NCBI RefSeq assembly: GCF_014646635.1
Contig: NZ_BMNQ01000002.1
Location: 121,605 to 185,604 of the forward strand
Source: Lentibacillus kapialis
GTDB lineage: Bacteria > Bacillota > Bacilli > Bacillales > Amphibacillaceae
Direction of reading: 5' to 3'
DNA: 64,000 nt
Shown here: one piece after another, positions 50,185 to 59,629 of the stretch
Layout of the letters: every line of letters starts with the position of its first letter
Position numbering within the stretch: the first letter of the stretch is position 1
Position numbers and translations under genes: made by a program
The notes under the pieces: model-generated
What the model saw: only the letters and a program-made list of their open reading frames with translations
Told to the model about the DNA's origin: nothing
The model's database searches: none

Positions 50185-51771
50185 ATGGAAGAAAGTGGAC
50201 AAAACAAAAAAGGACTTTCCAAAAAAGTCATCGCCATTATTGTGGCTGCTATTGTAATCGTAGGGGGCAGTGCTGCAGCATTTGTGCTCATAACCGGCTC
50301 ACCGAAAGCAGAGTATTTTAAAGCAGAAAAAAATACTGTAGAGTTTCTGACGGAAAAAGTACAAGAGCGCTATCAGCCGGAATTTGAATGGGTGGAAACA
50401 ACAATGGAAAATCCAACTGAAAACACGGTGGAGCTATCGGGTGAATATAACGGACCTCCAACCGGTGGTATGGGAATGAGCCCGGAACAGGTGATCAATA
50501 ATTCAACGTTAACAATGACCTCACAATTAGATCAGGATAACAAACAACTTGCAACCAATTTGCAAGTAAACTTTGCCGGAGTCGAAATAAAAGATATTAA
50601 ACTATTTATGGATAGCGATAATGCCTTCCTGCAGCTTCCTTTTCTCAAAGAAGTTCTGACAATCCAGGATAGTGATTTAAGTAAATTACTTCAAGAATCC
50701 GATCCGGCATTTGAAAAAACAGAGATTGATTTTGAAGCATTGTTCAAGCAAATGGATGGTATGCTTTCTGAGAAAGATAGGGAATATCTAACAGATGAAT
50801 ACCTTATGATGATCTTCAACGAATTGCCTGATGATGCTTTCGAAACAAAAAAAGAGACCGTTTCTGTCCAGGATGAATCAGTTGATGCCGAAAAAATCAC
50901 TTTCAGTCTTACAGAAAAACAAGTTAAAGAGTTGCTTACAACTATTTTAGAAAAGGCTAAAGACGATGATCAATTAAAAGAGATCGTCGAAAAGCAAATG
51001 AGGAATCAATTTGGTATGTTCACCTCAGGATCACTCCCTGGTGACATGGAAAGTGAAATAGATACTGCTATGGAAGATTTCGAGAAATCGATTGATGAAG
51101 CTATTAGTGAGACAAAAGATCTCCAGATTCCTGATGGATTGACATCTGTCATTTGGGTCAAAGATGATTTAATCGTTAAACGTGACTTCTCAATCAGCAT
51201 GGCAGCAAAAGACGAAAAGGTGTCCACCCTGTCGGTCAGTGGTGATCACTCACTGACCGATTCAGAACAAAACATAGCTTACAAATTCACTGCAGACGAT
51301 TCTTCAGCAACAATTGATATCAATCTGTCAAATAAAGATGATAGTCTTAAAGATTCCATCACAATCGCTGGCGGGGATACTGAGCTATCCTACAACGGTG
51401 AGTCAACACTTAAGGATGGAACAAGAGAATTCGAACGGTTATTCTCATTTCAGACGCCTGAACCAAACGGCTCCGGCAGCCTGAAATGGAACGGAGAAGC
51501 AACCTACGAAAATGACCAGAAAACTGCGGAGCATACATTTACTTTGAAACTGCCGAACCTGCCGCAGGATTTCGTCAGCCTCAATATCAAAAATGATGCC
51601 AAAACAATTAAGAAGGTTGAACAGCCTGACGATTCCAACGTGAAAAATCTTGGAGACATGTCTGCGCAAGAATTGGAAATGTACTTCCAGACAGAGGTAG
51701 CCGGTCAATTCCAGCAGTGGCTGATGAAATTAATGGGGAATCCCGGCGGCGGTAACATGAACAGCTTTTAA
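50185..51771 (+). CDS. Membrane-anchored extracytoplasmic protein, ABC-operon partner (DUF6583-like)
   Basis: 528 aa. A short cytoplasmic head with lysines (NKKGLSKK) leads to one transmembrane helix (about 16-37, VIAIIVAAIVIVGGSAAAFVLI), then a large acidic outer domain. The outer part has a repeated beta-rich look (DITIAGGDTELSYNGES.., GTREFERLFSFQTPEPNGSGSLKWNGEATY) and ends MGNPGGGNMNSF. There is no lipobox. It resembles the uncharacterised DUF6583 group as I recall it; I am unsure of the label. It is 16 nt before two ABC-2 permeases, which suggests a substrate-binding, sensing or lipid-facing partner. Confidence 0.78.
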   Translation: MEESGQNKKGLSKKVIAIIVAAIVIVGGSAAAFVLITGSPKAEYFKAEKNTVEFLTEKVQERYQPEFEWVETTMENPTENTVELSGEYNGPPTGGMGMSPEQVINNSTLTMTSQLDQDNKQLATNLQVNFAGVEIKDIKLFMDSDNAFLQLPFLKEVLTIQDSDLSKLLQESDPAFEKTEIDFEALFKQMDGMLSEKDREYLTDEYLMMIFNELPDDAFETKKETVSVQDESVDAEKITFSLTEKQVKELLTTILEKAKDDDQLKEIVEKQMRNQFGMFTSGSLPGDMESEIDTAMEDFEKSIDEAISETKDLQIPDGLTSVIWVKDDLIVKRDFSISMAAKDEKVSTLSVSGDHSLTDSEQNIAYKFTADDSSATIDINLSNKDDSLKDSITIAGGDTELSYNGESTLKDGTREFERLFSFQTPEPNGSGSLKWNGEATYENDQKTAEHTFTLKLPNLPQDFVSLNIKNDAKTIKKVEQPDDSNVKNLGDMSAQELEMYFQTEVAGQFQQWLMKLMGNPGGGNMNSF

Positions 51772-51787
51772 TTAAGGAAGTGCCGGT

Positions 51788-53008
51788 ATGACGTCTGTAA
51801 AACACAGTCTTCTGTTTATACGAAGCAATCTGAAGAAACTGCAGAGGAAGTGGCTATCACTTCCTCTGCTTTTACTGTTTCCTGTTCTACTGATCAGCCT
51901 GATTGCTGTTATGGCTGTATCAATTTTCCTTCCCGATAAGAGCGAACCAATACATGTTGGATTAGTGGACCTCGACAAGTCACAGGAAACCGAAACGGTG
52001 ATTAACTTAATTGAAGAATCATCCCAATTAGGCAATTTTATCAAAATGAAAGCCGTGACAAAGGCCGAGGCCAATGAACAAATAAACGGACACCTAAGTG
52101 CCTATGTTAGCTTTCCTGAAGGATTTACTGAAAGATTATACAATGGCGATTCGGTCAACCTGATCATCACAGGCAATCCTGAAAAAGAAACCCAAAGCCA
52201 TCTGGTGAAAGAATTGCTGGATAGTATCGCCAGGCATATACGTGCATCACAGGCAAATATATTAACGGTGAATTATTACGCAAAGCAATTGCCAATTGAC
52301 AGAGATACACGTCACGATATGCTGCTTCAGCAATTCAACAACTTTCTTATTTATACTGCAGGAAAAGACAAAATGATGGATGAGGAAGAAATAAACAATG
52401 CTGCCACAAGTTCTCCCCTGGCGTATTACGGTCTTTCAGCCTGGTTTATGATGCTTACAATCTGGCTTTTGGTGTTATATTCATTTTTTTCCAATGATGA
52501 GCAATTCCGTATACAAAATAGAATGCGATTATATGGGGTAACAATTCTTCAACAACTGGCTGCCAAAATCACAATCGCGTTTATACTCACGAGTGTTTTA
52601 GCCGGCATTTTACTGTATACATACGACGCGTTAATGACAATTTCGTTATATGGAGAAGATTATGTCAGAATTGCTCTGATTACCGGGCTGCACAGTATTA
52701 TTTATTTAAGCTCCCTCGCCATTCTGGAAACGATTTTCATGGGACAGAAGATACGGCTGCTTATCCAATCATTGTTTACCTTGATTGTCTTGCTTGGAAG
52801 CGGAGCAATCATACCAACACTATACTTCCCGATGTATATACAGAATTTATTGCCATACTTTTTTGCAAGTGAAGGTTTCCATTGGTTACAGGAAATTTTA
52901 CTAAATGGCAGACTCTATGCTGACTATATACCTCTGGTAATGATTCTGGCCGCCGCTGTTACGATGTTGATCGGTACTTCCTTCTGGAAGGAGCGTGATT
53001 TCAAATGA
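51788..53008 (+). CDS. ABC-2 type transporter permease (first of two)
   Basis: 406 aa. One transmembrane helix near residues 23-45 is followed by a large outer domain (about 50-210, with VGLVDLDKSQETETVINLIEE), then five further helices from about 215 to the end. This is the ABC-2 layout of NatB- and YhgE-type exporters. It shares its architecture with the next gene but not its sequence. AAGGAAGTG precedes the ATG. Its stop overlaps the next start (ATGA at 53005-53008). Substrate unknown. Confidence 0.85.
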   Translation: MTSVKHSLLFIRSNLKKLQRKWLSLPLLLLFPVLLISLIAVMAVSIFLPDKSEPIHVGLVDLDKSQETETVINLIEESSQLGNFIKMKAVTKAEANEQINGHLSAYVSFPEGFTERLYNGDSVNLIITGNPEKETQSHLVKELLDSIARHIRASQANILTVNYYAKQLPIDRDTRHDMLLQQFNNFLIYTAGKDKMMDEEEINNAATSSPLAYYGLSAWFMMLTIWLLVLYSFFSNDEQFRIQNRMRLYGVTILQQLAAKITIAFILTSVLAGILLYTYDALMTISLYGEDYVRIALITGLHSIIYLSSLAILETIFMGQKIRLLIQSLFTLIVLLGSGAIIPTLYFPMYIQNLLPYFFASEGFHWLQEILLNGRLYADYIPLVMILAAAVTMLIGTSFWKERDFK

Positions 53009-54123
53009 AAGAGTTGTTTGCAACACGCTTGATGCATTGGAGAAAACAGTGGAGCAGCTTAGTATTCTGGCTTTTATTTCCTCTTATTGCTACAGTCAGT
53101 ATTACGATGACGATCGATACGTTGCAGAAGGATGCAAAAGTTCCCGTAGGTGTAGTGTTGAAAGAACACACAGGTGCTGCAGAAGAACTGGTGGAAGCAA
53201 TAAAATCCACACCGTATGTCCGGGCACAACTGCTTTCTGAAGACAAAGCCTTACAAGATTTGGAAAGACATAGCCTGGACAGTGTGTTTGTGATTCATGA
53301 AAACTTCCAACAAAAGATTAAGCAAGATAACCGAACTAACCTGATCACAGGTTATCACTCTGATATGTCGTTTGCCTACATTCCAGTTAGGGAAATGATT
53401 ATTTCCCATGTGCAGCAGAAAACCGGAAGAGCCAAAGCAGCATTGACGGTCAAACAGCTTGAAAAGCAATATAATAGCCAGGAAAGTTGGACATTTGAAG
53501 AAATCACAGCTAGAAGCCGCAAGATACAAGAGGAAGAAAGCCTATTGGATACGACTTTGAAATTCAAAGGTCATCCAGAACCGATAGATGATAACCAGCG
53601 TTTGTTTTCGGTATGGGGACTCTGGGGAATCTTCAGCCTACTGTCAACGCTGCTCGTGTTTGATTGGGTCATTAAAGAAAAACAGTCAAATGCAATTGTA
53701 CGTTTGGCATTTTCCCGATGGTCATTAAAATCATATTGGCTGCAAAATTTGGCCTTATACATTGTTTTGCTGTTTGCCATTGATCTGGTAACTGCTGGTT
53801 CACTGTATTTTATTTTCGGGGAAGGAATGCAGCCCTTCAACCTTTTAATTTACCAGCTGTTAATTAGTATGGCGGCATTTCTTATTGCCTGCCTTTTTAA
53901 CACATTATTTTATTATTACACCGTATCGTTTGCACTTGCTTTAATCATTGGCATCAGCAGTGGTGAGTTAATTCCATCAGTAATGGCAGGCGATTGGCAG
54001 TGGTTCAAGTTCATAAATCCGCTTGCCCCGCTTCTTTCGGGAGACTATATCAGCTTATGGGCGGCTGCTGTTGTATTATCATTTGTATGGTGGATTTTCA
54101 GAAAGGAGCAATTTCATGCTTGA
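53005..54123 (+). CDS. ABC-2 type transporter permease (second of two)
   Basis: 372 aa with the same plan: a helix near 18-37, an outer domain up to about 195 (VGVVLKEHTGAAEELVEAIKS), then about six helices with WGLWGIFSLLSTLLVFDWVI as the first. It starts within the previous gene's stop codon and has GGAGCG upstream. The two permeases probably form a heterodimer with the ATPase that follows. The direction of transport is presumably export, inferred from the ABC-2 class. Confidence 0.85.
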   Translation: MKELFATRLMHWRKQWSSLVFWLLFPLIATVSITMTIDTLQKDAKVPVGVVLKEHTGAAEELVEAIKSTPYVRAQLLSEDKALQDLERHSLDSVFVIHENFQQKIKQDNRTNLITGYHSDMSFAYIPVREMIISHVQQKTGRAKAALTVKQLEKQYNSQESWTFEEITARSRKIQEEESLLDTTLKFKGHPEPIDDNQRLFSVWGLWGIFSLLSTLLVFDWVIKEKQSNAIVRLAFSRWSLKSYWLQNLALYIVLLFAIDLVTAGSLYFIFGEGMQPFNLLIYQLLISMAAFLIACLFNTLFYYYTVSFALALIIGISSGELIPSVMAGDWQWFKFINPLAPLLSGDYISLWAAAVVLSFVWWIFRKEQFHA

Positions 54124-54787
54124 CGTCCAGGCTCTTTCAAAAGTATATGGCAAAAAACAGATTTTGAAGAACCTGTCGTTTTCTGTAAAACCCGGTGAAG
54201 TTATCGGGCTTGTCGGGGAAAACGGTGCAGGCAAATCAACCCTGCTGCATATTTTAGCAACTTTATCCAAACCGACATCAGGTTCTGTCATGTTAAATGA
54301 TCAACCCTACCAAACCAGTATTAAGAAAATAAGAAAACAAATCGGTTTTGTCTCACAGGATATAGCTTTATGGGAAGAATTCACTGTAAAGGAGAATATG
54401 ATTTTTTTTGAAAAGCTTTCGTGGAACAATAAAAACAACGGTGAACTCAAACAGTTGTGCAACGACATGAAATTGAACAAGTGGAATGAAACCGTTAAAA
54501 ATTTATCAGGTGGCATGAAGCATAAATTAAATATAGCTGTCAGTCTGATTCATGAACCTGAACTGCTTCTGCTGGATGAACCGACAGCAGGAATTGACCT
54601 GAAGTCCCGCAAAGAAATCGGATCCTATCTTTCCAATATAGCAACAGTACAAAGCAAATCGATTATATACACATCACACGATATGGATGAAATCATGCAA
54701 TTATGTGACAGGATTTATTGTATCGGCGATGATCCCTTTTACTTCCAATTGCTTCAGTCTTACGGGAAAAACCCGATATCACTGTAG
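54116..54787 (+). CDS. ABC transporter ATP-binding protein
   Basis: 223 aa, a compact ATPase domain. Walker A GENGAGKST near 37-45, Q-loop GFVSQDIALWEEFT near 80, signature LSGGMKHKLNIA near 134, Walker B LLLLDEPTAGID near 155 and the switch His in YTSHDMDEI near 188. ATG 54116 has AAAGGAG 7 nt upstream and overlaps the second permease stop by 8 nt; the frame is open earlier but does not look like the family. The C-terminal regulatory extension common in ABC-2 drug exporters is missing. Confidence 0.93.
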   Translation: MLDVQALSKVYGKKQILKNLSFSVKPGEVIGLVGENGAGKSTLLHILATLSKPTSGSVMLNDQPYQTSIKKIRKQIGFVSQDIALWEEFTVKENMIFFEKLSWNNKNNGELKQLCNDMKLNKWNETVKNLSGGMKHKLNIAVSLIHEPELLLLDEPTAGIDLKSRKEIGSYLSNIATVQSKSIIYTSHDMDEIMQLCDRIYCIGDDPFYFQLLQSYGKNPISL

Positions 54788-54801
54788 CTGCCTACAATGT
54801 A

Positions 54802-54838
54802 AAATAGCATGCCTGCTTTGTTTGGCAGCATGCTATTT
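54802..54838 (+). terminator. Terminator after the ABC-2 operon
   Basis: AAATAGCATGC (54802-54812) pairs perfectly with GCATGCTATTT (54828-54838); a short T/G tail follows. Confidence 0.82.
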
Positions 54839-54854
54839 GTGCTTTTGTTGTTCT

Positions 54855-54943
54855 AACATCAGAAAGTATAAACTATGAATGACCTTATCAGAAAAGCTTT
54901 GGCCTTCGCTATAAGATGAGATGAATGCCAAGTTTTCCTAGGA
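54855..54943 (-). repeat. Dispersed hairpin repeat, family 1, copy C
   Basis: Same orientation as copy B: AACATCAGAAAGTATA, then TGACCTTATCAG, then the hairpin half (GGCCTTCGCTATAAGATGAG). It ends 8 nt before the ysdC stop. Copies B and C therefore flank the ABC-2 operon on both sides. Confidence 0.75.
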
Positions 54944-54951
54944 GTTACCAC

Positions 54952-56037
54952 TTAGCTCAGCTTAATTTCTTTCACCTTATCGGAATTCAATTTTTTAATC
55001 GTTGCAACAATCAGTTTGACAGCATTTTCAAAATCATCACGATGCAAAATGGCAGCGTGTGAATGGATATAGCGTGTTGCAATTGTGATTGATAATGATG
55101 GTACACCATCTGCTGTCAAGTGAATGGAACCTGAATCCGTCCCACCACCGGCGAGGGATGCAAACTGATATGGGATATGCTGTTCGTCCGCAGTATCAAC
55201 GACCAGATCCCGTACACCTTTGTTCGGAACCATTGATGCATCATAAATAATAATTTGTGGTCCTTCTCCAAGCTTGCTATCCGCTTCTTTATCAGATACG
55301 CCAGGCATATCACCGGCAATACCTACGTCAACGCCAAAACCAATATCCGGTTTTATGGCATGTGCTGATGTGCGTGCCCCGCGCAGACCAACTTCTTCCT
55401 GGATAGTCCCTACACCGTAAACAACGTTTGGATGTTCTTCGCCCTGTAACTTTTTTAATACTTCGATTGCAATGGCACAGCCAATCCGGTTATCCCACGC
55501 CTTGGCCATCAACATTTTTTCGTTTTTCATCTGTGTAAATTCAAAGTACGGAACAATCGAATCACCCGGGCGGATACCGAAATCCTGCGCTTCCTCCCTG
55601 CTGGAAGCGCCAATATCAATGAACATGTTTTTAATGTCTACGGGTTTTTTTCGCTCCTCCGCTGACAGCACATGCGGCGGCTTTGAACCGATCAAACCGG
55701 TTACATCACCACGAGCTGTCATAACTGTTACCCGCTGTGCAAGCATAACCTGATTCCACCAGCCGCCGACAGTCTGGAAGTACACAAAGCCATTATCATC
55801 AATCCGTGTAACCATGAAACCAACTTCGTCCAAGTGACCGGCCACCATGATTTTTGGTCCGTTCTCTTTTCCGGTCTTTTTCGCAATCAAACTCCCCAGG
55901 TTATCCTTATAAAGAGCATCAGCATACGGAGCAATATATTTTTCCATAACTTCCCTGGGTTCCTTTTCATTACCCGGTATTCCACGTGCATCTGTCAAGT
56001 CTTTAAGCATCGTATTCATTTCATCTAAACGAGCCAT
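54952..56037 (-). CDS. ysdC: M42-family metallo-aminopeptidase (YsdC-like)
   Basis: A co-catalytic metalloenzyme of the M42 glutamyl aminopeptidase / cellulase-M group. Metal ligands and catalytic residues are in AGHLDEVGF (near 66-74), AWDNRIG (near 181), [10 protein letters not shown] (near 213) and GVDVG (near 235); a His close to the C-terminus lies in RYIHSHAAI. 361 aa, normal length. GAAGGAGG precedes the ATG. The physiological peptide substrate is unknown. Confidence 0.93.
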   Translation of the reverse strand: MARLDEMNTMLKDLTDARGIPGNEKEPREVMEKYIAPYADALYKDNLGSLIAKKTGKENGPKIMVAGHLDEVGFMVTRIDDNGFVYFQTVGGWWNQVMLAQRVTVMTARGDVTGLIGSKPPHVLSAEERKKPVDIKNMFIDIGASSREEAQDFGIRPGDSIVPYFEFTQMKNEKMLMAKAWDNRIGCAIAIEVLKKLQGEEHPNVVYGVGTIQEEVGLRGARTSAHAIKPDIGFGVDVGIAGDMPGVSDKEADSKLGEGPQIIIYDASMVPNKGVRDLVVDTADEQHIPYQFASLAGGGTDSGSIHLTADGVPSLSITIATRYIHSHAAILHRDDFENAVKLIVATIKKLNSDKVKEIKLS

Positions 56038-56102
56038 ATGTATAAACCTCCTTCTGTTTCCTCTATTATTATAACGCTAATACATTAAATGACAAAATTT
56101 TT

Positions 56103-56322
56103 TGGCTAATCTATGGTCGACAAATTAGATGTCATGTTGACGTAAGCAGTCACTTCGGAAAAACACTACACATTCCCACAGGAGTCCCCCCATCTCCGTG
56201 TTTTTCCTCCGCTAAAACGGAGCATCATTCGTCTTTAGTATTGTATATCTTAATTCTGTCCAAGGTTCCTAGCTAGTTTTACTACTATATTCACTCATTT
56301 ATTTCAACTATAGATTTTGGTG
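56103..56322 (-). repeat. Dispersed MITE-like repeat, family 2, copy 2
   Basis: Shares with copy 1 the inverted ends (GGCTAATCTATGGTCGA; complement of CACCAAAATCTATAGTTGA at 56304-56322), the block GTCATGTTGACGTAAGCAGT and the block CATTCCCACAGGAGT. The interior is rearranged and one end is degraded. It lies between the dUTPase and ysdC genes and ends 13 nt before the dUTPase stop. Confidence 0.75.
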
Positions 56323-56335
56323 TTGATCCAATTTT

Positions 56336-56821
56336 TTAATATCCATGATTTTGACGCTCATAATTAATGTCGTTCTTTTTTAGATAGGCATCTTTAACGC
56401 CTTGTTCATCAAATCCCATCAATTGGCCTAGTTTCAGGTAATTTTCAAAAAGTTTATGGTAGTTCTTCTCGGTTGGTTCACAATAAAATGTCGTGCATAA
56501 ATCATAAACATGATTAAATTGCCCTGTTTCATCCACTTCTGCCGGTTTTATCATTTCAGAGACATATCGATAACCTTTTTCCAGTCCCAATGACAAAATA
56601 AAATGGATTCCATCAACAAATTCTTCTAAAATAACTGATTGCTCACTGCGTGGTTTGATACTCCAAAATTTAAAACATCTTGTTTCATTGGCCAGTTCGC
56701 CCAGTTCCACAAGCAAAGCCAAATACTTTTCCTTAAACAAATCCCGTTCTGAGATATCGTGCTGGGATTCTATATAGGCATCCAGTTGTTTTTGCATGGT
56801 ATACAATGACGACCATTCCAC
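56336..56821 (-). CDS. Dimeric (all-alpha) dUTP diphosphatase
   Basis: Hydrolyses dUTP to dUMP, keeping uracil out of DNA. It belongs to the all-alpha NTP pyrophosphatase superfamily; the metal-binding motifs are E-x-x-E in LVELGELANETRCFKFW (about 36-52) and E-x-x-D in ILEEFVDGIHF (about 65-75). 161 aa. The start is GTG at 56821, with GGGGTAAGG upstream. It stands alone between ysdC and the divergent ysdB. Confidence 0.88.
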   Translation of the reverse strand: MEWSSLYTMQKQLDAYIESQHDISERDLFKEKYLALLVELGELANETRCFKFWSIKPRSEQSVILEEFVDGIHFILSLGLEKGYRYVSEMIKPAEVDETGQFNHVYDLCTTFYCEPTEKNYHKLFENYLKLGQLMGFDEQGVKDAYLKKNDINYERQNHGY

Positions 56822-56968
56822 TTTACCTTACCCCATTTCAGATTGCAGATACATACGGCAACCTTTAAATATTTGACTATAATTGTACCATGAAATCATT
56901 GTATGAGTGAAACCTGAAGGGGTCTTGAAACGTATACATAATATCAAGTATGACAAGGAGACGAAAAC

Positions 56969-57361
56969 ATGATTGTACTTTTATTTCGTTTACTCATATT
57001 AGTAGCTATTATTCTGATTGTCTATACGATTGTTCAATATTTTCGAAATCCTGCTCGAAAGCTGCAAATTGCTAAAGAAGCAAACACATTTTACATGGTG
57101 GACGAACCCGGCAATTCTAAAAAGAATATTCAATTCGTCTATAAAAGATGTCTGTTTGAAGGCGAAAAATATATTGACGCAACAGAAGACTCCTTTGAAG
57201 TTGTTGATATCCATATATTTGCTCGTGATGCCAATGAACTTGAAGGGATAACCCGGGATGATTTATATTTTGTCGAAAAAGAGTTGTTGATCCGCTACCC
57301 GTATGCCACCATTACTTGGAAATATCCGATTAATAAACTGATAATCACGACGATTGATTGA
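56969..57361 (+). CDS. ysdB: YsdB-like membrane-anchored protein
   Basis: 130 aa, same length as B. subtilis YsdB. An N-terminal hydrophobic helix (3-25) is followed by a soluble domain with FVYKRCLFEGEKYI and DSFEVVDIHIFARD, which resemble YsdB. Function unknown. AAGGAG precedes the ATG. Single-gene unit convergent with the VTT-domain gene, sharing its terminator. Confidence 0.8.
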   Translation: MIVLLFRLLILVAIILIVYTIVQYFRNPARKLQIAKEANTFYMVDEPGNSKKNIQFVYKRCLFEGEKYIDATEDSFEVVDIHIFARDANELEGITRDDLYFVEKELLIRYPYATITWKYPINKLIITTID

Positions 57362-57372
57362 GAAAACAGAAG

Positions 57373-57404
57373 AAATGCGCATCCCGACGGCGGATGCGCA
57401 TTTT
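57373..57404 (+). terminator. Bidirectional terminator between ysdB and the VTT-domain gene
   Basis: AAATGCGCATCC pairs with GGATGCGCATTT around an 8-nt loop; T-runs appear on both strands. It lies 12 nt past ysdB and 3 nt from the facing stop codon. Confidence 0.9.
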
Positions 57405-57406
57405 GT

Positions 57407-57979
57407 TCAAGCGCTGAGCTGAAAGAAGTCATTCCATTTAATAATAATTTCTTTTCGTCTCAATAAGTAAATAAGTGGGAGTAATAGTAGTAAAAACAGA
57501 AGAATAGAAACTGAGGACAAATTGGATAGCCACTGTCCCGCTGATGTATAAACTAATGCCAATGGAATGTTTGTCAGAACCGATGACTTGGTGTACTCTC
57601 TGAAGTTAGGCGATATTTCGATTAGACATAAGGACAGTAAATGGAAATGAATAAAAGGCACAAGTCTCAACAGGGCAATTTGCGATGTTGTGAATTCGGA
57701 ATGGTTCCCCATTAGCTTTTGCTTCAGATTGACAAGTTTTGCGTATGTGTTAGGCATCCATTGAATAATAGCATAAAAAATAAGACTGGAAAGTGTTATA
57801 CCGATTACGGAGTACAATGTCCCGGCAACAGTTCCAAAAAGAATACCGCCTGAAATACATATGAAAACAACCGGAAGAAAAAATAAAGGTCTTAATAAAT
57901 GAAAACTGATGAATAAAACCGGTGCAAACAGACCGCCTGTTTCAATAAAAACCATCAGATAACGTGCAGCCAAGTCCAT
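57407..57979 (-). CDS. TVP38/TMEM64 (VTT-domain) membrane protein
   Basis: 190 aa, six hydrophobic helices. The VTT-domain hallmarks are visible: FHLLRPLFFLPVVFICISGGILFGTVAGTLYSVIG (about 27-61) and the ALLRLVPFIHFHLLS segment near 103-117. The family includes DedA-like proteins proposed to move lipids; the role here is unknown. GGAGGCAGGG precedes the ATG. It is not in the B. subtilis ysdB-ysdA neighbourhood as I remember it. Confidence 0.82.
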   Translation of the reverse strand: MDLAARYLMVFIETGGLFAPVLFISFHLLRPLFFLPVVFICISGGILFGTVAGTLYSVIGITLSSLIFYAIIQWMPNTYAKLVNLKQKLMGNHSEFTTSQIALLRLVPFIHFHLLSLCLIEISPNFREYTKSSVLTNIPLALVYTSAGQWLSNLSSVSILLFLLLLLPLIYLLRRKEIIIKWNDFFQLSA

Positions 57980-58052
57980 ACCCTGCCTCCTTCCCCGGTA
58001 CTTGTTTCATACGTCAGTACAAGTATATGACAATAGACGAGCTATTATGACA

Positions 58053-58304
58053 TCAAAATAATGAAACCACAAAAACTGCCTGAATAATGATTAATACCGG
58101 CATCCCTATAACAAATGAACGATGTCTTGTTTTGTGACGGAAGCTTTTCATACCAGCCCATACACCAATAGCTCCACCTAATATTGCAAGGCCCCAAAGT
58201 GTTCGTTCGGGAATGCGATACGTTTCTGTTTTTGCTTTTTGCTTGTCCATCCCCATGATGAGGAATGCTATTATATTGACACCAGCTATATAAGCGATAA
58301 TCAT
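58053..58304 (-). CDS. ysdA: DUF1294 membrane protein (YsdA-like)
   Basis: 83 aa with two or three hydrophobic helices and the family pattern: FLIMGMDKQKAKTETYRIPERTLWGLAILGGAIGVWAGMKSFRHKTRHRSF. Function unknown. AAGGGAG precedes the ATG. It lies after rplT beyond a terminator, in the same place as in B. subtilis. Confidence 0.9.
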   Translation of the reverse strand: MIIAYIAGVNIIAFLIMGMDKQKAKTETYRIPERTLWGLAILGGAIGVWAGMKSFRHKTRHRSFVIGMPVLIIIQAVFVVSLF

Positions 58305-58369
58305 TGTTTATCTCCCTTACTGCCTCAAAATCTAAAACTGGACGGATGATCCACTTTTCATCCTATACA

Positions 58370-58405
58370 TCAAAAGCCAAACCCGCGAATGAGTTTGGCT
58401 TTTGA
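58370..58405 (-). terminator. Terminator after infC-rpmI-rplT
   Basis: TCAAAAGCCAAAC and GTTTGGCTTTTGA form a 13-bp stem around a 10-nt loop, starting 9 nt past the rplT stop, with T-richness on the minus strand arm. Confidence 0.88.
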
Positions 58406-58413
58406 TAATATCA

Positions 58414-58770
58414 TTATTTTAATGCTGCTTTAGCTTTGTCGACTAACTGAGCAAATGCTTGTTCGTCATTGATGGCTAAATCTGACAACATTTTACGGTT
58501 GACCTCAACACCAGATTGTTTCAAGCCATGCATCAGCCTGCTGTATGAGATATCGTTCATACGTGCTGCCGCATTAATACGGGCAATCCACAGCTTGCGG
58601 AAGTCACGTTTTTTCTGTCTACGGTCACGATAAGCATATTGACCCGATTTCATAACCTGCTGTTTTGCTGTTTTGAATAATGCATGTTTTGAACCATAAT
58701 AACCTTTGGCTAATTTTAATACGCGTTTGCGACGTCTGCGCGTAACTGTTCCACCTTTTACACGTGGCAT
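58414..58770 (-). CDS. rplT: 50S ribosomal protein L20
   Basis: Binds 23S rRNA early in 50S assembly and represses its own operon through the leader. 118 aa, very basic N-terminal half ([35 protein letters not shown]) and a globular C-terminal part ([21 protein letters not shown]). GGAGGG precedes the ATG. Last gene of the operon. Confidence 0.98.
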   Translation of the reverse strand: MPRVKGGTVTRRRRKRVLKLAKGYYGSKHALFKTAKQQVMKSGQYAYRDRRQKKRDFRKLWIARINAAARMNDISYSRLMHGLKQSGVEVNRKMLSDLAINDEQAFAQLVDKAKAALK

Positions 58771-58829
58771 AGTGATTCCCTCCTAATACAATTGAAAAAT
58801 CGTTACATACTTTGAAACATACGTATTAC

Positions 58830-59027
58830 TTACTTATTCGGAAGCATTGTTTTAATGCGCCTGAAGTCACTTTTGGAAACAATGGCGGATTTACGCAGTT
58901 TACGTTTCTGTTTTTGTGATTTGTGTGCGAACATATGGCTCGTATAGGCGTGCGCTCGCTTCAGTTTTCCGGAACCTGTTTTGCGGAAACGTTTTTGTGA
59001 ACCTTTATGGGTTTTCATTTTAGGCAT
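58830..59027 (-). CDS. rpmI: 50S ribosomal protein L35
   Basis: 65 aa, strongly basic, with the family pattern [20 protein letters not shown] at the start. AAGGAGG lies before the ATG. Between infC (29 nt upstream) and rplT. Confidence 0.98.
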   Translation of the reverse strand: MPKMKTHKGSQKRFRKTGSGKLKRAHAYTSHMFAHKSQKQKRKLRKSAIVSKSDFRRIKTMLPNK

Positions 59028-59056
59028 ATTAGTATCCTCCTTATATCGTTAAATGC

Positions 59057-59572
59057 TTATTTTTCTTTGATTGGAGCGAGCATCATAAACATATTGCGGC
59101 CCTCCATTTTTGCCTTGGATTCAACTGTGGCCACATCTTTCGTTTCTTCTGCCAGACGGTCAAGAACTTCCCGTCCGAGGTCTTTATGCGTAATGGCACG
59201 ACCGCGGAAACGGACTGAAGCTTTAACCTTATCGCCCTTACTTAAGAATTTTCGTGCATTCTTCAGCTTTGTGTTAAAATCATGCTCGCCAATTCCCGGA
59301 GTAAACCGCACTTCTTTAACATTGATGACTTTTTGTTTTTTGCGCGCTTCTTTCTCTTTCTTTTGCTGCTCAAAGCGGTATTTACCATAATTCATGATCC
59401 GGCATACGGGTGGTTTAGCATTTGGTGCCACCAAAACTAAATCCAAGTCGCGCTTTTGAGCAATATCAAGCGCTTCATTGCGTGTTTTAACTCCTAACTG
59501 ATCTCCATTCGAGTCGATCAGACGTACCTCGCGGGCACGAATTTTTTCATTGACGTTCATATCTTTGCTAAT
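59057..59572 (-). CDS. infC: Translation initiation factor IF-3 (AUU start)
   Basis: Prevents subunit joining and checks start-codon choice. N- and C-terminal domains (about 1-80, 85-171) are typical: [35 protein letters not shown] in the linker region. I begin it at ATT 59572, coding [10 protein letters not shown], because GGAGGTGG lies about 8 nt upstream and known Bacillus infC genes begin with AUU; the ATG 59560 lies 20 nt too far. An AUU start lets IF-3 limit its own synthesis. 171 aa. Confidence 0.95.
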   Translation of the reverse strand: MSKDMNVNEKIRAREVRLIDSNGDQLGVKTRNEALDIAQKRDLDLVLVAPNAKPPVCRIMNYGKYRFEQQKKEKEARKKQKVINVKEVRFTPGIGEHDFNTKLKNARKFLSKGDKVKASVRFRGRAITHKDLGREVLDRLAEETKDVATVESKAKMEGRNMFMMLAPIKEK

Positions 59573-59629
59573 TGCCAGCCACCTCCAAAATTTTTATTGC
59601 ACTGATCCGTCATTGACAAGTGTTTCTAT

